Positions 50,901 to 61,009 of a stretch of DNA of 64,000 nucleotides are shown here, one piece after another. The notes below the pieces were generated by a model. The model was not told the DNA's origin. It made no database searches and was given only the letters and a program-made list of their open reading frames with translations. Position 1 is the stretch's first letter, and every line of letters starts with the position of its first letter. Source of the DNA: Lachnospiraceae bacterium NC2008 (GTDB lineage: Bacteria; Bacillota; Clostridia; Lachnospirales; Lachnospiraceae); the NCBI GenBank assembly GCA_000687675.1, contig JHWS01000006.1:171131-235130 (forward strand). Direction: 5' to 3'. The position numbers were made by a program, and so were the translations under genes.

Positions 50901-52709
50901 TTGAAAAGAAGAGGAGTAAACTTATACCTTATATTTTTCCTGGCATTTATAATAATTGCTATTTATTACAGCGTATCTACTAAGAATAACGATACAGTTG
51001 AAACAAATGATTATTATAGAAGCATTGAACAGGATCAAGTTGTTAGTGTAGAGATTAAGCAGGGAAGAAAAGTTCCTACAGGTCAGGCTGTTTATACATT
51101 AAAAGATGGAAGCCAGGCTAAGATATTTGTCTCAGATGTTAATGAGATTCAAAGAGTAGCAGTTGAGAATGATGTTCCTGTTACTATGGATGAAGTAGAA
51201 GCAGACAATATTATGACCTATGTAATCATAGGCGTTGCAATTTTATTTGTTCTTGTAATATTTATGTCAGCCTTTAACGGCGCAGGTGCTGGCGGCGGCG
51301 GTGGTTCTCAGGGAATGAGAATGATGAACTTTGGTAAGAGCCGTGCCCAGCTTATTACAGAAAGTAAGTATGACTTTAACTCAGTAGCAGGTCTTGAAGA
51401 AGAGAAGAATGAACTTGAAGAGATAGTAGATTTCCTTAAGAATCCTGCTAAGTTCACTGAAGTAGGTGCTCGTATTCCTAAGGGTATCTTACTTGAAGGG
51501 CTTCCTGGTACAGGTAAAACTCTTCTTGCAAAGGCTATAGCTGGTGAAGCTAAGGTTCCATTCCTTAGTATCTCAGGTTCAGACTTCGTTGAGATGTTTG
51601 TCGGTGTTGGTGCATCAAGAGTAAGAGATCTTTTTGCAGAAGCTAAGAAGAACAGCCCTTGTGTTGTATTTATAGATGAAATCGATGCAGTTGCCAGAAA
51701 GAGAGGCGCTGGTCTTGGCGGTAGCCATGATGAAAGAGAGCAGACTCTTAACCAGATGCTTGTTGAGATGGATGGTTTTGGTGAAAATGAAGGTATCATC
51801 GTTCTTGCAGCTACAAACCGTGTAGATATTCTTGATCCTGCTATTTTAAGACCAGGACGTTTCGATAGAAAGATTGCTGTTAGCCCACCAGATGTTAAGG
51901 GACGTGAGGAAATACTTGGAGTTCACTCTAAGAACAAACCTCTTGCAGAAGACGTAGACCTTAAGGAAATCGCTAAGAAGACAGTAGGTTTTACAGGTGC
52001 TGATCTTGAGAACCTTCTTAATGAGTCAGCAATTGTAGCAGCAAGAGCTGGAAGAAAGTTTATTGTTAGCGAAGATATTAAAAAGTCATTTATTAAGGTT
52101 GCTATAGGTACTGAGAAGAAGAGCAGGGTTATCTCTGATGAAGAGAAGAGACTTGTTGCATACCATGAAGCAGGTCATGCTATTCTCTTCCATAAGCTTC
52201 CTGATATGGGGCCTGTATATATGGTTTCTATTATCCCTACAGGTGGTAATGGCGTAGGCGGTTATACTATGCCACTTCCTGAAAAGGACGATATGTTTGA
52301 ATCAAAGACGAAGATGCTTCACGATATTATGGTTTCTCTTGGTGGTAGAATTGCTGAGGAAATCGTACTTGGTGATATTTCAGTAGGCGCTGGTTCAGAT
52401 ATTAAGAAAGTAACAAGCGTAGCCAGAAAGATGGTTACTAGATACGGTATGTCAGAGAATCTTGGTGCTATTAATTATGAGAACGAAGATTCAGAAGTAT
52501 TCATCGGTAGAGATCTTGGACATACTAAAGGATATAGTGAGAAGACAGCAGCTGAAATCGATGATGAAGTTAGAAGAATTGTTGATGACTGCTACAAGAA
52601 AGCTAAGGATATCCTTCTTGAAAACAGAGACAAACTTGATGCCTGTGCAGAGCTTCTCCTTGAAAAAGAGCGTATTTCAAGGGATGAATTTGAGGCACTT
52701 TTCGAATAA
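50901..52709 (+). CDS. ftsH: ATP-dependent zinc metalloprotease FtsH
   Basis: 602 residues, TTG start after CGGAGG. Two membrane helices (about 5-25 and 105-126). AAA+ domain with Walker A GLPGTGKT, Walker [10 protein letters not shown] and the second-region-of-homology [20 protein letters not shown]. Protease domain with HEAGH (near 417) and the third ligand region near 495. It degrades membrane and short-lived cytoplasmic proteins. Confidence 0.97.
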   Translation: MKRRGVNLYLIFFLAFIIIAIYYSVSTKNNDTVETNDYYRSIEQDQVVSVEIKQGRKVPTGQAVYTLKDGSQAKIFVSDVNEIQRVAVENDVPVTMDEVEADNIMTYVIIGVAILFVLVIFMSAFNGAGAGGGGGSQGMRMMNFGKSRAQLITESKYDFNSVAGLEEEKNELEEIVDFLKNPAKFTEVGARIPKGILLEGLPGTGKTLLAKAIAGEAKVPFLSISGSDFVEMFVGVGASRVRDLFAEAKKNSPCVVFIDEIDAVARKRGAGLGGSHDEREQTLNQMLVEMDGFGENEGIIVLAATNRVDILDPAILRPGRFDRKIAVSPPDVKGREEILGVHSKNKPLAEDVDLKEIAKKTVGFTGADLENLLNESAIVAARAGRKFIVSEDIKKSFIKVAIGTEKKSRVISDEEKRLVAYHEAGHAILFHKLPDMGPVYMVSIIPTGGNGVGGYTMPLPEKDDMFESKTKMLHDIMVSLGGRIAEEIVLGDISVGAGSDIKKVTSVARKMVTRYGMSENLGAINYENEDSEVFIGRDLGHTKGYSEKTAAEIDDEVRRIVDDCYKKAKDILLENRDKLDACAELLLEKERISRDEFEALFE

Positions 52710-53015
52710 TATAAAAATGCACAAAAAAACAACTTGTCCTTTGTAATATTTGTGAAATGTTGGGATGGATTTAAAATAGGGGGATGCTATAATACAAGAT
52801 GTAACCCCCAATACATTTATAGTTTTTTGCTATAACCCCATAAGAAAGAAATACCTTCTCTGAAAATGACAGATTTTATCTGTCATTTTTACTTTGTAGG
52901 GGTTTTTCTTGAATAGTCATACAATATATAGTATAATATGTCATGGTTGTTTTAAGATAAACTATCTAAGAAATAACGGGGGAGTTGTGCTTTACATAAG
53001 CACGCGATTTATTTA
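52710..53015. other. intergenic region with a promoter and a possible small RNA
   Basis: An extended -10 box TGCTATAAT (52786-52793 region) is followed by about 100 bases with a GACAGA / TCTGTC hairpin and a T-rich end, and a longer AACCCC / GGGGTT pairing. A second spacer to 53016 is AT-rich with another TATAAT-like box near 52932. No coding sequence is seen. Confidence 0.5.
52862..52890 (+). terminator. intrinsic terminator
   Basis: Stem AAAATGACAGA / TCTGTCATTTTT with a TTTTA loop. Confidence 0.8.
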
Positions 53016-55154
53016 ATGAACAGCACTAATGACGACTTAGCCGGCATACGACGAACTTCTTACATATCTGGTATGAAGCCGGTTCTCAAAAAGAAAGCTC
53101 TTTATTCAGACACCACAGGCAATTTCATCTCTCCGATGGAACCTACAGCCTACGATCTACTTACAATCCGATTCAGAACAGCTAAAAATAATGTAGATAA
53201 GGTTCTTCTTGTGGATGACCATGTCACTCATACTATGGTCAAAGAATATTCTGACGAGCTATTCGACTATTATTCCCATGAAGTACAGATGGATAATGAG
53301 CGCTATGCTTATTATTTTGAAGTTTATACAGGCAAGATGCGTACTCTTTTTGATACAAGAGGCGTAGTTAAGGAAGCAGATGACAGGTACAAGTTTCAGG
53401 TCTATCCTGGCTTCAAGACTCCAGACTGGGCTAAGGGCGCAGTCATGTATCAGATATATATTGATAGATTCTATAACGGTGATAAAACCAATGACGTAGA
53501 AACTAATGAATACATGTATATTGGAGACTACACACAGAAGGTAGAAGACTGGGGTAAATATCCAGCTACTATGGGTGTTAGAGAGTTTTATGGCGGAGAC
53601 CTTCAGGGTGTCCTTGATAAGATGGACTATCTTGAAGATCTTGGTATAGAGGTAATTTACTTTAACCCACTCTTCGTATCTCCTTCTAATCATAAATATG
53701 ATATTCAGGACTATGACAATATAGATCCACATATTGGAAAGATTGTATATGACCAAGGCGAGGTACTAAGCGGCGACCAGAGAGAAAACAGATTTGCTAC
53801 TAAGTATATTAACAGGGTAACTAACAAGGCTAACCTTGATGCTTCTAACGAACTGTTTGCCAAGGTTATAAAGGAAGCACATAAGCGCGGTATAAGAGTT
53901 ATTATGGACGGCGTATTTAACCACTGCGGTTCATTTAACAAGTGGCTTGACCGTGAGCGTATATATGAAAATGCTGAAGGCTACGCAAAGGGAGCCTATG
54001 TAGCAAGTGATAGTCCATATAGAAACTATTTCAAATTCTTTGATGAATATAAATGGCCATATAACCACACATACGACGGCTGGTGGGGACATGATACTCT
54101 TCCAAAGCTTAACTATGAAGGCTCAAGACAGTTATATGACTACATAATCAATATTGGACGCAAATGGGTATCTCCTCCATACAATGCAGATGGATGGAGA
54201 CTTGATGTGGCAGCAGACCTTGGCCATTCACCAGAATTTAACCATCAGTTCTGGCATGACTTTAGAAAGGCTGTTAAGGAAGCTAATCCTGAAGCTATTA
54301 TTTTAGCAGAGCATTATGGTGATGCATCAAGCTGGCTTAAGGGCGACCAGTGGGATAGTGTTATGAACTATGACGCATTTATGGAGCCTCTAACCTGGTT
54401 CCTTACTGGTATGCAGAAGCATAGCGATGACTTTAGAAATGACCAGCTTAACAATGCCCAGAGCTTCTGGGGAGCAATGAAGCATCACAACGCATCATTT
54501 TCTATGCCGTCGATTATGACTGCTATGAACGAACTGTCCAACCATGACCACTCTAGATTCTTAACAAGAACCAATAGAAGAGTGGGACGTGTTAATAACC
54601 TTGGACCTGAGGCTGCCAATGAAGGCGTGCGTAAAGATGTTATGCGTGAGGCAGTACTTGTTCAGATGACCTGGATGGGATGTCCTACTATATATTATGG
54701 AGATGAAGCTGGTGTATGCGGCTTTACAGATCCTGATAATAGAAGAACTTATCCTTGGGGCCATGAAGATAAGGAGTTAATCGACTTCCATAAGAAGATG
54801 ATTGCTATCCATAAGAAATGCCCTGAATTCAAAACTGGTTCTATTATGGTTCTTGGTGAAGACTACGGCTATATAGCTTATGGTAGATTTGTAAAAGATG
54901 GTCAGTCAGCAATACTTGTTAACAATTCGGATCAGGAGATTACTAAAGAAGTTAGTATGTGGACTCTTGGTATGAAAAAGGATGCTACTGTTAAACGTAT
55001 TATGCTAACTACAGAAGAAGGCTTTGATGACAGTAAGGTTGAATACCAGCTTGAAGGTGGTAAGTTAACTGTTACACTTCCAAAACACAGTGCAGCAATA
55101 TTCAGACATAAAGGCGCACTGAAATTAGCTGATGATAGTTTAAGTCAGAGATAA
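53016..55154 (+). CDS. GH13 glycosidase (neopullulanase/cyclomaltodextrinase-like)
   Basis: 712 residues without signal peptide, so cytoplasmic. An N-terminal beta domain (about 20-130, as in CBM34) is followed by the catalytic barrel: VMYQIYIDRFYNGD, MDGVFNHCG, the nucleophile in ADGWRLDVAADL (Asp near 397), acid/base Glu in ILAEHYGDASSW (near 432) and the third acid in ELSNHDHSR (near 510). A C-terminal beta domain closes it. It cuts alpha-1,4-glucans, cyclodextrins or maltodextrins taken up by the importer encoded next. Confidence 0.9.
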   Translation: MNSTNDDLAGIRRTSYISGMKPVLKKKALYSDTTGNFISPMEPTAYDLLTIRFRTAKNNVDKVLLVDDHVTHTMVKEYSDELFDYYSHEVQMDNERYAYYFEVYTGKMRTLFDTRGVVKEADDRYKFQVYPGFKTPDWAKGAVMYQIYIDRFYNGDKTNDVETNEYMYIGDYTQKVEDWGKYPATMGVREFYGGDLQGVLDKMDYLEDLGIEVIYFNPLFVSPSNHKYDIQDYDNIDPHIGKIVYDQGEVLSGDQRENRFATKYINRVTNKANLDASNELFAKVIKEAHKRGIRVIMDGVFNHCGSFNKWLDRERIYENAEGYAKGAYVASDSPYRNYFKFFDEYKWPYNHTYDGWWGHDTLPKLNYEGSRQLYDYIINIGRKWVSPPYNADGWRLDVAADLGHSPEFNHQFWHDFRKAVKEANPEAIILAEHYGDASSWLKGDQWDSVMNYDAFMEPLTWFLTGMQKHSDDFRNDQLNNAQSFWGAMKHHNASFSMPSIMTAMNELSNHDHSRFLTRTNRRVGRVNNLGPEAANEGVRKDVMREAVLVQMTWMGCPTIYYGDEAGVCGFTDPDNRRTYPWGHEDKELIDFHKKMIAIHKKCPEFKTGSIMVLGEDYGYIAYGRFVKDGQSAILVNNSDQEITKEVSMWTLGMKKDATVKRIMLTTEEGFDDSKVEYQLEGGKLTVTLPKHSAAIFRHKGALKLADDSLSQR

Positions 55155-55275
55155 TTCAAGAAGTTAATGCTTTGTTACGAGAATATGAACAAATTGTAAA
55201 TAGTAAATTATTAACATATGTACATAAACATTTTGTTAAAAGTGCATAATATTTACCCTGACAAGGCTAAAAAAC

Positions 55276-55304
55276 TTGAAAACAATTAATGACTATGCTA
55301 TATT
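55276..55304 (+). promoter_or_regulatory. promoter of the sugar importer genes
   Basis: TTGAAA (55276-55281), 17 bp spacer ending TGC, TATATT (55299-55304). A GC-rich hairpin GTGGG..GCA / TGC..CCCAC (55313-55333) lies in the leader. Confidence 0.75.
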
Positions 55305-55362
55305 CACACTTGTGGGAGCAAGGTGCCCCCACGTACAAAAACAAAGGAGGATTTTTTCTATT

Positions 55363-56811
55363 ATGAAGAAGAAAATCGTAAGTGTTTTACTTGCAACAGT
55401 TCTTTGTGCTTCAACAGTAATGGCTGGTTGTGGCGATAAGAACAACGGCGGTAACGGAACAGAAGCTACTCCAGCTCCTAGCACAACAGACGTTTCTGCA
55501 ACAGAAGCATCTGTAGAAGAGCCAGCAGTAGTTGAGGCTGCTAAGATGGAAGCACCTAGCACAGATGGATGGGATGATTCAAAGAAGATCTACTTCTACT
55601 CATGGAACGATGAGTTCGGATCACGTATGCAGTATGTATTAGATGCATATCCAGAATATGCTGATTATGTAGAGTATGTTAACCTTGGTTGCTCAGGTAC
55701 AGACGGTACATACCAGCAGACAATCGATGAATTACTTGAGACAGGCGCTTCAGCTGACAAGTATCCATCAATCATCGCAGCAGATAACGATGTTGCTAAG
55801 TACTACACAGAGAGCGATTATACAGTTTCAATGGAATCTGTAGGAATCACAGACGAGATGTATGCTAACGCATATAAGTACACAAAGGATTATGCTACAT
55901 ATGATGGAGAGCTTAAGGCTCTTACATGGCAGGCAACACCAGGATGTCTCATCTATCGTACAGACATCGCTGAAGAAGTACTTGGTGCTTCAGATCCTGA
56001 CACTGTAGCAGAAGCTGTTAAGGATTGGGATGCTTTCTTTGCAACAGCTGATAAGATGAAGGAAGCTGGCTACAACATGGTAGCTGGTCCAGATGAAATC
56101 AAGTATGCTTGCTTCGATCAGCAGACATCTGCTTGGATCACAGAGACAGATGACGGCGAAGCTCTTACACTTGACAAGTCAGTTGAAGACTTCTTCGAAC
56201 TTTCTAAGAAGCTTTATGATGGCGAGTACACAGCTAACGCTTCTATGTGGGATGCTACATGGAACGGCGAGTACGAAGGAAAGACATTCTGCTACTTCGG
56301 ATGTACATGGTCAGTTTACTGGTGTATGGCATTCAACAAGGATGATGACGGAAACCCTGTAGATGGTTCTACATATGGTAACTGGAACATCTGTGCAGCA
56401 CCTGTTGGATATCACTGGGGTGGTACATATGTAATGATTACAAAGGATTGCCCTAACCCAGAACTCGCTGCATTCCTTGTTTACTCACTTTGCTGTGATG
56501 AAGACATCATGTACACACTTGCATGTGATACACTTGACTTCGTAAACAATAAGGCAGTTATCGAGAAGGAAATCGCTAATGGTGATGGTGCTTCTCCAAT
56601 CCTTGGTGGTCAGAACCCAGTTGAAGTTTGGGCTGAGTCAGTTAAGACAATCGACCTTAGCAACGCTTCATACCTTGATTCAGAAATCAAGAACTACATC
56701 ACAGATGCAGCTGCAGCTTACAACGCTGGCGAAGTTGATTCAATCGACGCAGCAGTTCAGCTTGTAAAGGATAAGGTAGCTGATGCTCATCCAGAAATTA
56801 CTGTAGAATAA
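55363..56811 (+). CDS. carbohydrate ABC transporter substrate-binding lipoprotein
   Basis: ATG 55363 follows AAAGGAGGA; the frame open from 55276 would run from the promoter itself. 482 residues: signal peptide with lipobox VMAGCGDK, a low-complexity Thr/Ala/Glu linker, then a family 1 solute-binding fold. It carries many C-ending codons (AAC, TTC, TAC), unlike its neighbours, which suggests high expression. It captures a sugar or oligosaccharide outside the cell for the permeases encoded next. Confidence 0.9.
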   Translation: MKKKIVSVLLATVLCASTVMAGCGDKNNGGNGTEATPAPSTTDVSATEASVEEPAVVEAAKMEAPSTDGWDDSKKIYFYSWNDEFGSRMQYVLDAYPEYADYVEYVNLGCSGTDGTYQQTIDELLETGASADKYPSIIAADNDVAKYYTESDYTVSMESVGITDEMYANAYKYTKDYATYDGELKALTWQATPGCLIYRTDIAEEVLGASDPDTVAEAVKDWDAFFATADKMKEAGYNMVAGPDEIKYACFDQQTSAWITETDDGEALTLDKSVEDFFELSKKLYDGEYTANASMWDATWNGEYEGKTFCYFGCTWSVYWCMAFNKDDDGNPVDGSTYGNWNICAAPVGYHWGGTYVMITKDCPNPELAAFLVYSLCCDEDIMYTLACDTLDFVNNKAVIEKEIANGDGASPILGGQNPVEVWAESVKTIDLSNASYLDSEIKNYITDAAAAYNAGEVDSIDAAVQLVKDKVADAHPEITVE

Positions 56812-56847
56812 TTAATTGTTCTTAGTAAAACAATGATGAATTAAAGA

Positions 56848-56879
56848 GTGCATCGGTGCGACTTGTCGCATCGATGCAC
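56848..56879 (+). promoter_or_regulatory. strong hairpin between the binding-protein and permease genes
   Basis: A stem of about 15 bp (GTGCATCG.TGCGAC / GTCGCA.CGATGCAC) with a TT loop and no T-run. Such hairpins protect the 5' message and allow more binding protein than permease. Confidence 0.7.
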
Positions 56880-56938
56880 AATTTATCAAAAACTACTACT
56901 AGTTTTACACAAAAAAATTACAGTGGGGTGCGAAAAAC

Positions 56939-57886
56939 GTGGAAAAGAAGAGAAAAACGGTAGAATATGGAAAATATGGATATATGTTCATAGCTCCATT
57001 CTTTATTATCTTCCTTATATTTCAGCTTTATCCGTTAATTGAGACTTTTAGAACATCTTTTATTTACGAGATTAGTAAGGGTCACGGTAAAAAAGCAAAA
57101 GTTATCAGAACTATTGGATTTGATAACTTCAAAGAGTATATCTTTGGCAAAAATGGTACAGCTTTCTGGGCTGCAGTTGGTGTAACAATTGTATTATGGT
57201 TATGCAACTTCATTCCTCAGATTTTACTTTCATTATTATTGGCAGCTTGGTTTACAGACTTCCATAATAAGCTTAAATTCGAAGGTACATATAAAGTTAT
57301 CATGTATCTTCCAAATATCATTACAGCAGCCAGCTTAGCATTCTTATTCTATGCTTTGTTCGGTGTTAATGGTGTATTTATTGAAATGTTTAAGGCTCTA
57401 GGAGCCAAGATACCTGATGGTGGTCTTCTTGATCACGGTTGGTATTCACTTTTTATCATCGCATTTATTCAGTTCTGGATGTGGTATGGAAATACTATGA
57501 TAGTACTTATAGCTGGTATTATGGGTATTAGCCCATCACTTTATGAAGCAGCTATGGTTGACGGAGCAACTGGTAGACAGCAGTTCTTCAAGATCACATT
57601 ACCACTTCTTAAACCGATTTTACAGTTTACACTTGTAACATCAGCTATCGGTGGTTTACAGATGTACGATATTCCTCAGTTATTCAATGCTGGTAAGCCA
57701 GTTGTTAACTTTAGAGGTAAGAATATCGACTCTACAACAACTATCGTTATGCTTATTAAGAAGTACTTAATTGGTACAACTAAGAACGTTGGTAGAGCAT
57801 CTGCATACTCTGTAGTATTGTTCTTCATTACTTTAGGCGTAAGTTTAATATTCTTCTTTGCAACAGCAGAGAAAAAGAAAAAGTAA
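56939..57886 (+). CDS. sugar ABC transporter permease (MalF-like)
   Basis: 315 residues, GTG start after AGTGGGGTG. Six membrane helices, with the EAA loop YEAAMVDGATGRQQFFKITLPLLKPIL near 205-230, which contacts the ATPase. It forms one half of the membrane channel with the next gene's product. The operon has no ATPase gene, so a shared MsmX/UgpC-type ATPase from elsewhere must be used. Confidence 0.92.
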   Translation: MEKKRKTVEYGKYGYMFIAPFFIIFLIFQLYPLIETFRTSFIYEISKGHGKKAKVIRTIGFDNFKEYIFGKNGTAFWAAVGVTIVLWLCNFIPQILLSLLLAAWFTDFHNKLKFEGTYKVIMYLPNIITAASLAFLFYALFGVNGVFIEMFKALGAKIPDGGLLDHGWYSLFIIAFIQFWMWYGNTMIVLIAGIMGISPSLYEAAMVDGATGRQQFFKITLPLLKPILQFTLVTSAIGGLQMYDIPQLFNAGKPVVNFRGKNIDSTTTIVMLIKKYLIGTTKNVGRASAYSVVLFFITLGVSLIFFFATAEKKKK

Positions 57887-57901
57887 GGAGGACGGCAGAA
57901 T

Positions 57902-58795
57902 ATGAGTACAGTTAGTGTAAACTATACAGAAGACAAAAGAGCAAAAGACATTACAAAGGTTGTTAGAACAATCATCTGTGTGTTCCTTTGCATCTTAAGT
58001 ATCTTCCCATTCTACATGTTGATAGTTAACGCTACACTTTCACATGAACAGGTATTAAAGTGTAGAACATTCTATCCACAGGGAATGATTTCAGGATTTA
58101 TTAGAAACTTTAAAGGACTTAACAAATGGTGTAAAGATGCACAGACTATTCCTATTGGAAAGGCTATGCTTAACAGCTTGATTGTAACAGTTCCAACAAC
58201 TATTCTTCAGGTTTACTTTGCATCACTTACAGCATACGGTATCGTTGTATACAACTTTAAGTGGAAGAAAGCAGCATGGGGCTTCATCTATGCAATCATG
58301 ATGATTCCTACACAGGTTTCAATCATCGGTTTCATCGCTCTTTGTAGAAAGCTTCACATGATGGGTACATGGTGGCCACTTATCCTTCCAGCTATGGCTG
58401 CTCCAACAACAGTTTATTTCATGAAGCAGTATATGGAAGCAGGTTTCTCAGTAGAAATCGTTGAAGCTGCAAGAATTGATGGTGCTAATGAATTTTACAT
58501 CTTCAATGCAATTGCACTTCCTCTTTTAAAGCCAGCTATGGCAACACAGGCAATCTTCGGATTCGTTGCATGTTGGAACAACTTATATGTACCTTCACTT
58601 ATTCTTGCTACAAACAAGAAGACACTTGGTACACTTCCAATGTTCATCGAGATGGTTAAGTCTAACGATAAGCAGAGAAACTGGGGTTATATCTACTCTG
58701 GTATCTTCACAGCAGTTATGCCAATTCTCGTTGCATACTTATTCCTTTCTAAGTACATCGTTGCTGGTGTAGCCCTCGGTGGTGTTAAGGAATAA
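57902..58795 (+). CDS. sugar ABC transporter permease (MalG-like)
   Basis: 297 residues after AAGGAGGACGGC. Six membrane helices and the EAA loop VEAARIDGANEFYIFNAIALPLLKPAM near 190-215. It pairs with the MalF-like permease. The gene is followed by a terminator, so the operon is binding protein, MalF-like, MalG-like. Confidence 0.92.
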   Translation: MSTVSVNYTEDKRAKDITKVVRTIICVFLCILSIFPFYMLIVNATLSHEQVLKCRTFYPQGMISGFIRNFKGLNKWCKDAQTIPIGKAMLNSLIVTVPTTILQVYFASLTAYGIVVYNFKWKKAAWGFIYAIMMIPTQVSIIGFIALCRKLHMMGTWWPLILPAMAAPTTVYFMKQYMEAGFSVEIVEAARIDGANEFYIFNAIALPLLKPAMATQAIFGFVACWNNLYVPSLILATNKKTLGTLPMFIEMVKSNDKQRNWGYIYSGIFTAVMPILVAYLFLSKYIVAGVALGGVKE

Positions 58796-58854
58796 TCCTT
58801 ACGCAGTGTTAGCGTATTAGTTTAATAATTTTTATAGCAATTTCACTGTAATTC

Positions 58855-58898
58855 AAAGCAATTACATGGATTATGAATAATCTGTGTAATTGCTTTTT
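58855..58898 (+). terminator. intrinsic terminator
   Basis: Stem AAAGCAATTACA / TGTAATTGCTTT, with an inner GATTAT / ATAATC, then T. Confidence 0.88.
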
Positions 58899-58979
58899 AA
58901 TATTGTTTTTTATATGGATTTATTCTAAACTAGATAAGGTCAGAGCCGAGATACTCTAGACGGATGGGAGATTATTATT

Positions 58980-60104
58980 ATGAAAAAGAAAGTTGTAGTT
59001 TTGATGCTTGCTGTACTTATGGCAGTATCTAGTTTTACAGGTTGTCAAAAGCCTCAGAATAATACAACATCCGAAAATACTGCAGGAACTTCTGTGGTAG
59101 ATGTAGAAGATGCTAAAAGTGCTGTAGTTATGACTATTGAAACATATGATGTGACACAGCAGGACATATATTTATATGCCCTCCAGTATTTCTTTAATAA
59201 CGGTACTGTGGCTGCTGCTGTTAATGATGACAATCTAGATACACTAGTTAATGCTCTTATGGATGAAATAAAACTAGAAGTTGTACAGCAGGAACTTGCT
59301 AAAGTAACAGATGGTATAGAATTATCAGACGATGAAGTTCAGTCATATAAGGATACTGCTAATTCATTTATTAACTTCTTTGGAGAAGATTTTCTTAATA
59401 AATATGGTATAGATAGAGCGGCAGTTGAAACCTTATTTGAAAGAGAAGCACTAGTTAATAAGTTAAAAGATAAGGCTATAGCTGATGCAGAGGCAGATTA
59501 TCTTGAACAGTACAATAAGCAGTTTAAAGATACAGATTTCTTTAGCGCTTACTATGTACTTTTCCCTTCTATTAAATATGAGAATGGTGAAGCGGTTAAA
59601 GATAATGATGGCAACTATGTTTCTCTTTCTTCTGATGAGATGGAAGAAATTAAGAAGAAGGCAGAAGAACTTAGAGAAGAAGCCCTTGCTAAACAGGAGG
59701 ATGGAGATCCAACTGGTGGTATGGAAGCTCTTGCTGCTAAATATGGAGTTAGTTCATCATCAGGTAATGAATATGGTTATGTAGGAAGATATTCTAAAGA
59801 GATAGATGATGTAGTAGCTGCACTTGAAGATGACGAGATATCAGAAATTGTTGAAACTGAAGCTGGTTATATGATTATTCATATGAATAAGAAGAAGGAT
59901 GATGATTTTAAATCTTATTCTATTCAGTCTATGGCATCACAGAGTGCTCAGAACATGTTTACAAACTTACAGACAAACTGGCTTAGTGGTTCAGGTGTTC
60001 AGAATTTACCAGTCAACCAGGATGCACTTACAGGACTTAAACTTCATGAATTGTGTGAAGATATGAACAAACACGGATACAGTGTTAACGGAGGAAGTAA
60101 TTAA
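58980..60104 (+). CDS. PrsA/SurA-like peptidyl-prolyl isomerase lipoprotein
   Basis: 374 residues. Signal peptide with lipobox SFTGCQK. A helical SurA-like N-terminal chaperone part (to about 190) is followed by a parvulin-like domain (YYVLFPSIKYENGE ... GGMEALAAKYGVSSSSGNEYGYVGR ... VVAALEDDEISEIVETEAGYMIIHM). It helps fold exported proteins at the outer face of the membrane. Its stop overlaps the start of the DUF624 gene. Confidence 0.85.
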   Translation: MKKKVVVLMLAVLMAVSSFTGCQKPQNNTTSENTAGTSVVDVEDAKSAVVMTIETYDVTQQDIYLYALQYFFNNGTVAAAVNDDNLDTLVNALMDEIKLEVVQQELAKVTDGIELSDDEVQSYKDTANSFINFFGEDFLNKYGIDRAAVETLFEREALVNKLKDKAIADAEADYLEQYNKQFKDTDFFSAYYVLFPSIKYENGEAVKDNDGNYVSLSSDEMEEIKKKAEELREEALAKQEDGDPTGGMEALAAKYGVSSSSGNEYGYVGRYSKEIDDVVAALEDDEISEIVETEAGYMIIHMNKKKDDDFKSYSIQSMASQSAQNMFTNLQTNWLSGSGVQNLPVNQDALTGLKLHELCEDMNKHGYSVNGGSN

Positions 60105-60844
60105 TGGCAGATCTTCAGGGTCAGCAGTCTAAAGTATATAGAGCAGTAGAGACATTTGGTAATATATTTGCTTTAAATATTATTTTTATACTCTGCTGTA
60201 TACCTGTTGTTACAATAGGCGCATCACTTACTGCTTTATATTCAGTGTCAATGAAGATGGCAAGGAATGAAGAAGGACCAATCTGGAAAAGTTTTATTGA
60301 GGCTTTCAAATCTAACTTCAAAAGAGCCACCTTTGCATGGATATATGTAATACTTGCCCTTGTTGTTATGTATGGCGAGTATGTCTTTACCATGGCATAT
60401 GAAGGTATAATTGCTAATATATATATCATTATCTTATTAGTAGAAGTAGTTGCCTTTATGCTTTCAATAGCCTTTCTGTTTCCGCTTATTGCAAAGTTTG
60501 AGAATTCGCTTTTTAATACAATCTGGAATTCAATTCTTCTTTCAGTAAGTAACCTTTGGGCATTTTTCAAGGTTATGGTTGCGTGGGTTATGCCATTATT
60601 TTTATCTTTTAATTATATAGGGATTTTTTATCATACCTTTTATGTGTGGCTGATTTTCATGTTTGCACTTATTGCATTTGGAACATCTCATACTATAAAT
60701 AAGGTATTTAAAAAGGTTGCCGCTGTGCAGAATAATGTGGCAGTAGAGAAGGAAGAAAAGAAGCAGAGAGAAATAGAGTCTAATAAGAGAATTAAGAAAG
60801 ACGGATCAATATCTAGACATCTGTATCAGAAAAAAGATAAGTAA
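60104..60844 (+). CDS. DUF624 (YesL-like) membrane protein
   Basis: 246 residues; ATG shares its A with the TAA of the previous gene. An FGNIFALNIIFILCCIPVVTIGASLTALY start and five or so membrane helices are typical for DUF624, a family found next to sugar ABC transporter genes, as here. The C-terminus is basic and cytoplasmic. The exact role is unknown. Confidence 0.88.
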   Translation: MADLQGQQSKVYRAVETFGNIFALNIIFILCCIPVVTIGASLTALYSVSMKMARNEEGPIWKSFIEAFKSNFKRATFAWIYVILALVVMYGEYVFTMAYEGIIANIYIIILLVEVVAFMLSIAFLFPLIAKFENSLFNTIWNSILLSVSNLWAFFKVMVAWVMPLFLSFNYIGIFYHTFYVWLIFMFALIAFGTSHTINKVFKKVAAVQNNVAVEKEEKKQREIESNKRIKKDGSISRHLYQKKDK

Positions 60845-60850
60845 TTTTAG

Positions 60851-60882
60851 TTGAGATAGACAAAAAGTCTATCTCAATTTTT
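60851..60882 (+). terminator. intrinsic terminator
   Basis: A perfect 11 bp stem TTGAGATAGAC / GTCTATCTCAA with an AAAAA loop, then T. Confidence 0.9.
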
Positions 60883-61009
60883 ATATGGATAAAGAAAAAG
60901 CGGATATGAACAATATTGAAAATATAGCCTTTCTATGATACTATTGTAACTGTGACTATAGAAGGTTACGGCCTTTGGGAAAAGTTATGAAAGGAAGGGT
61001 TACAACAAT

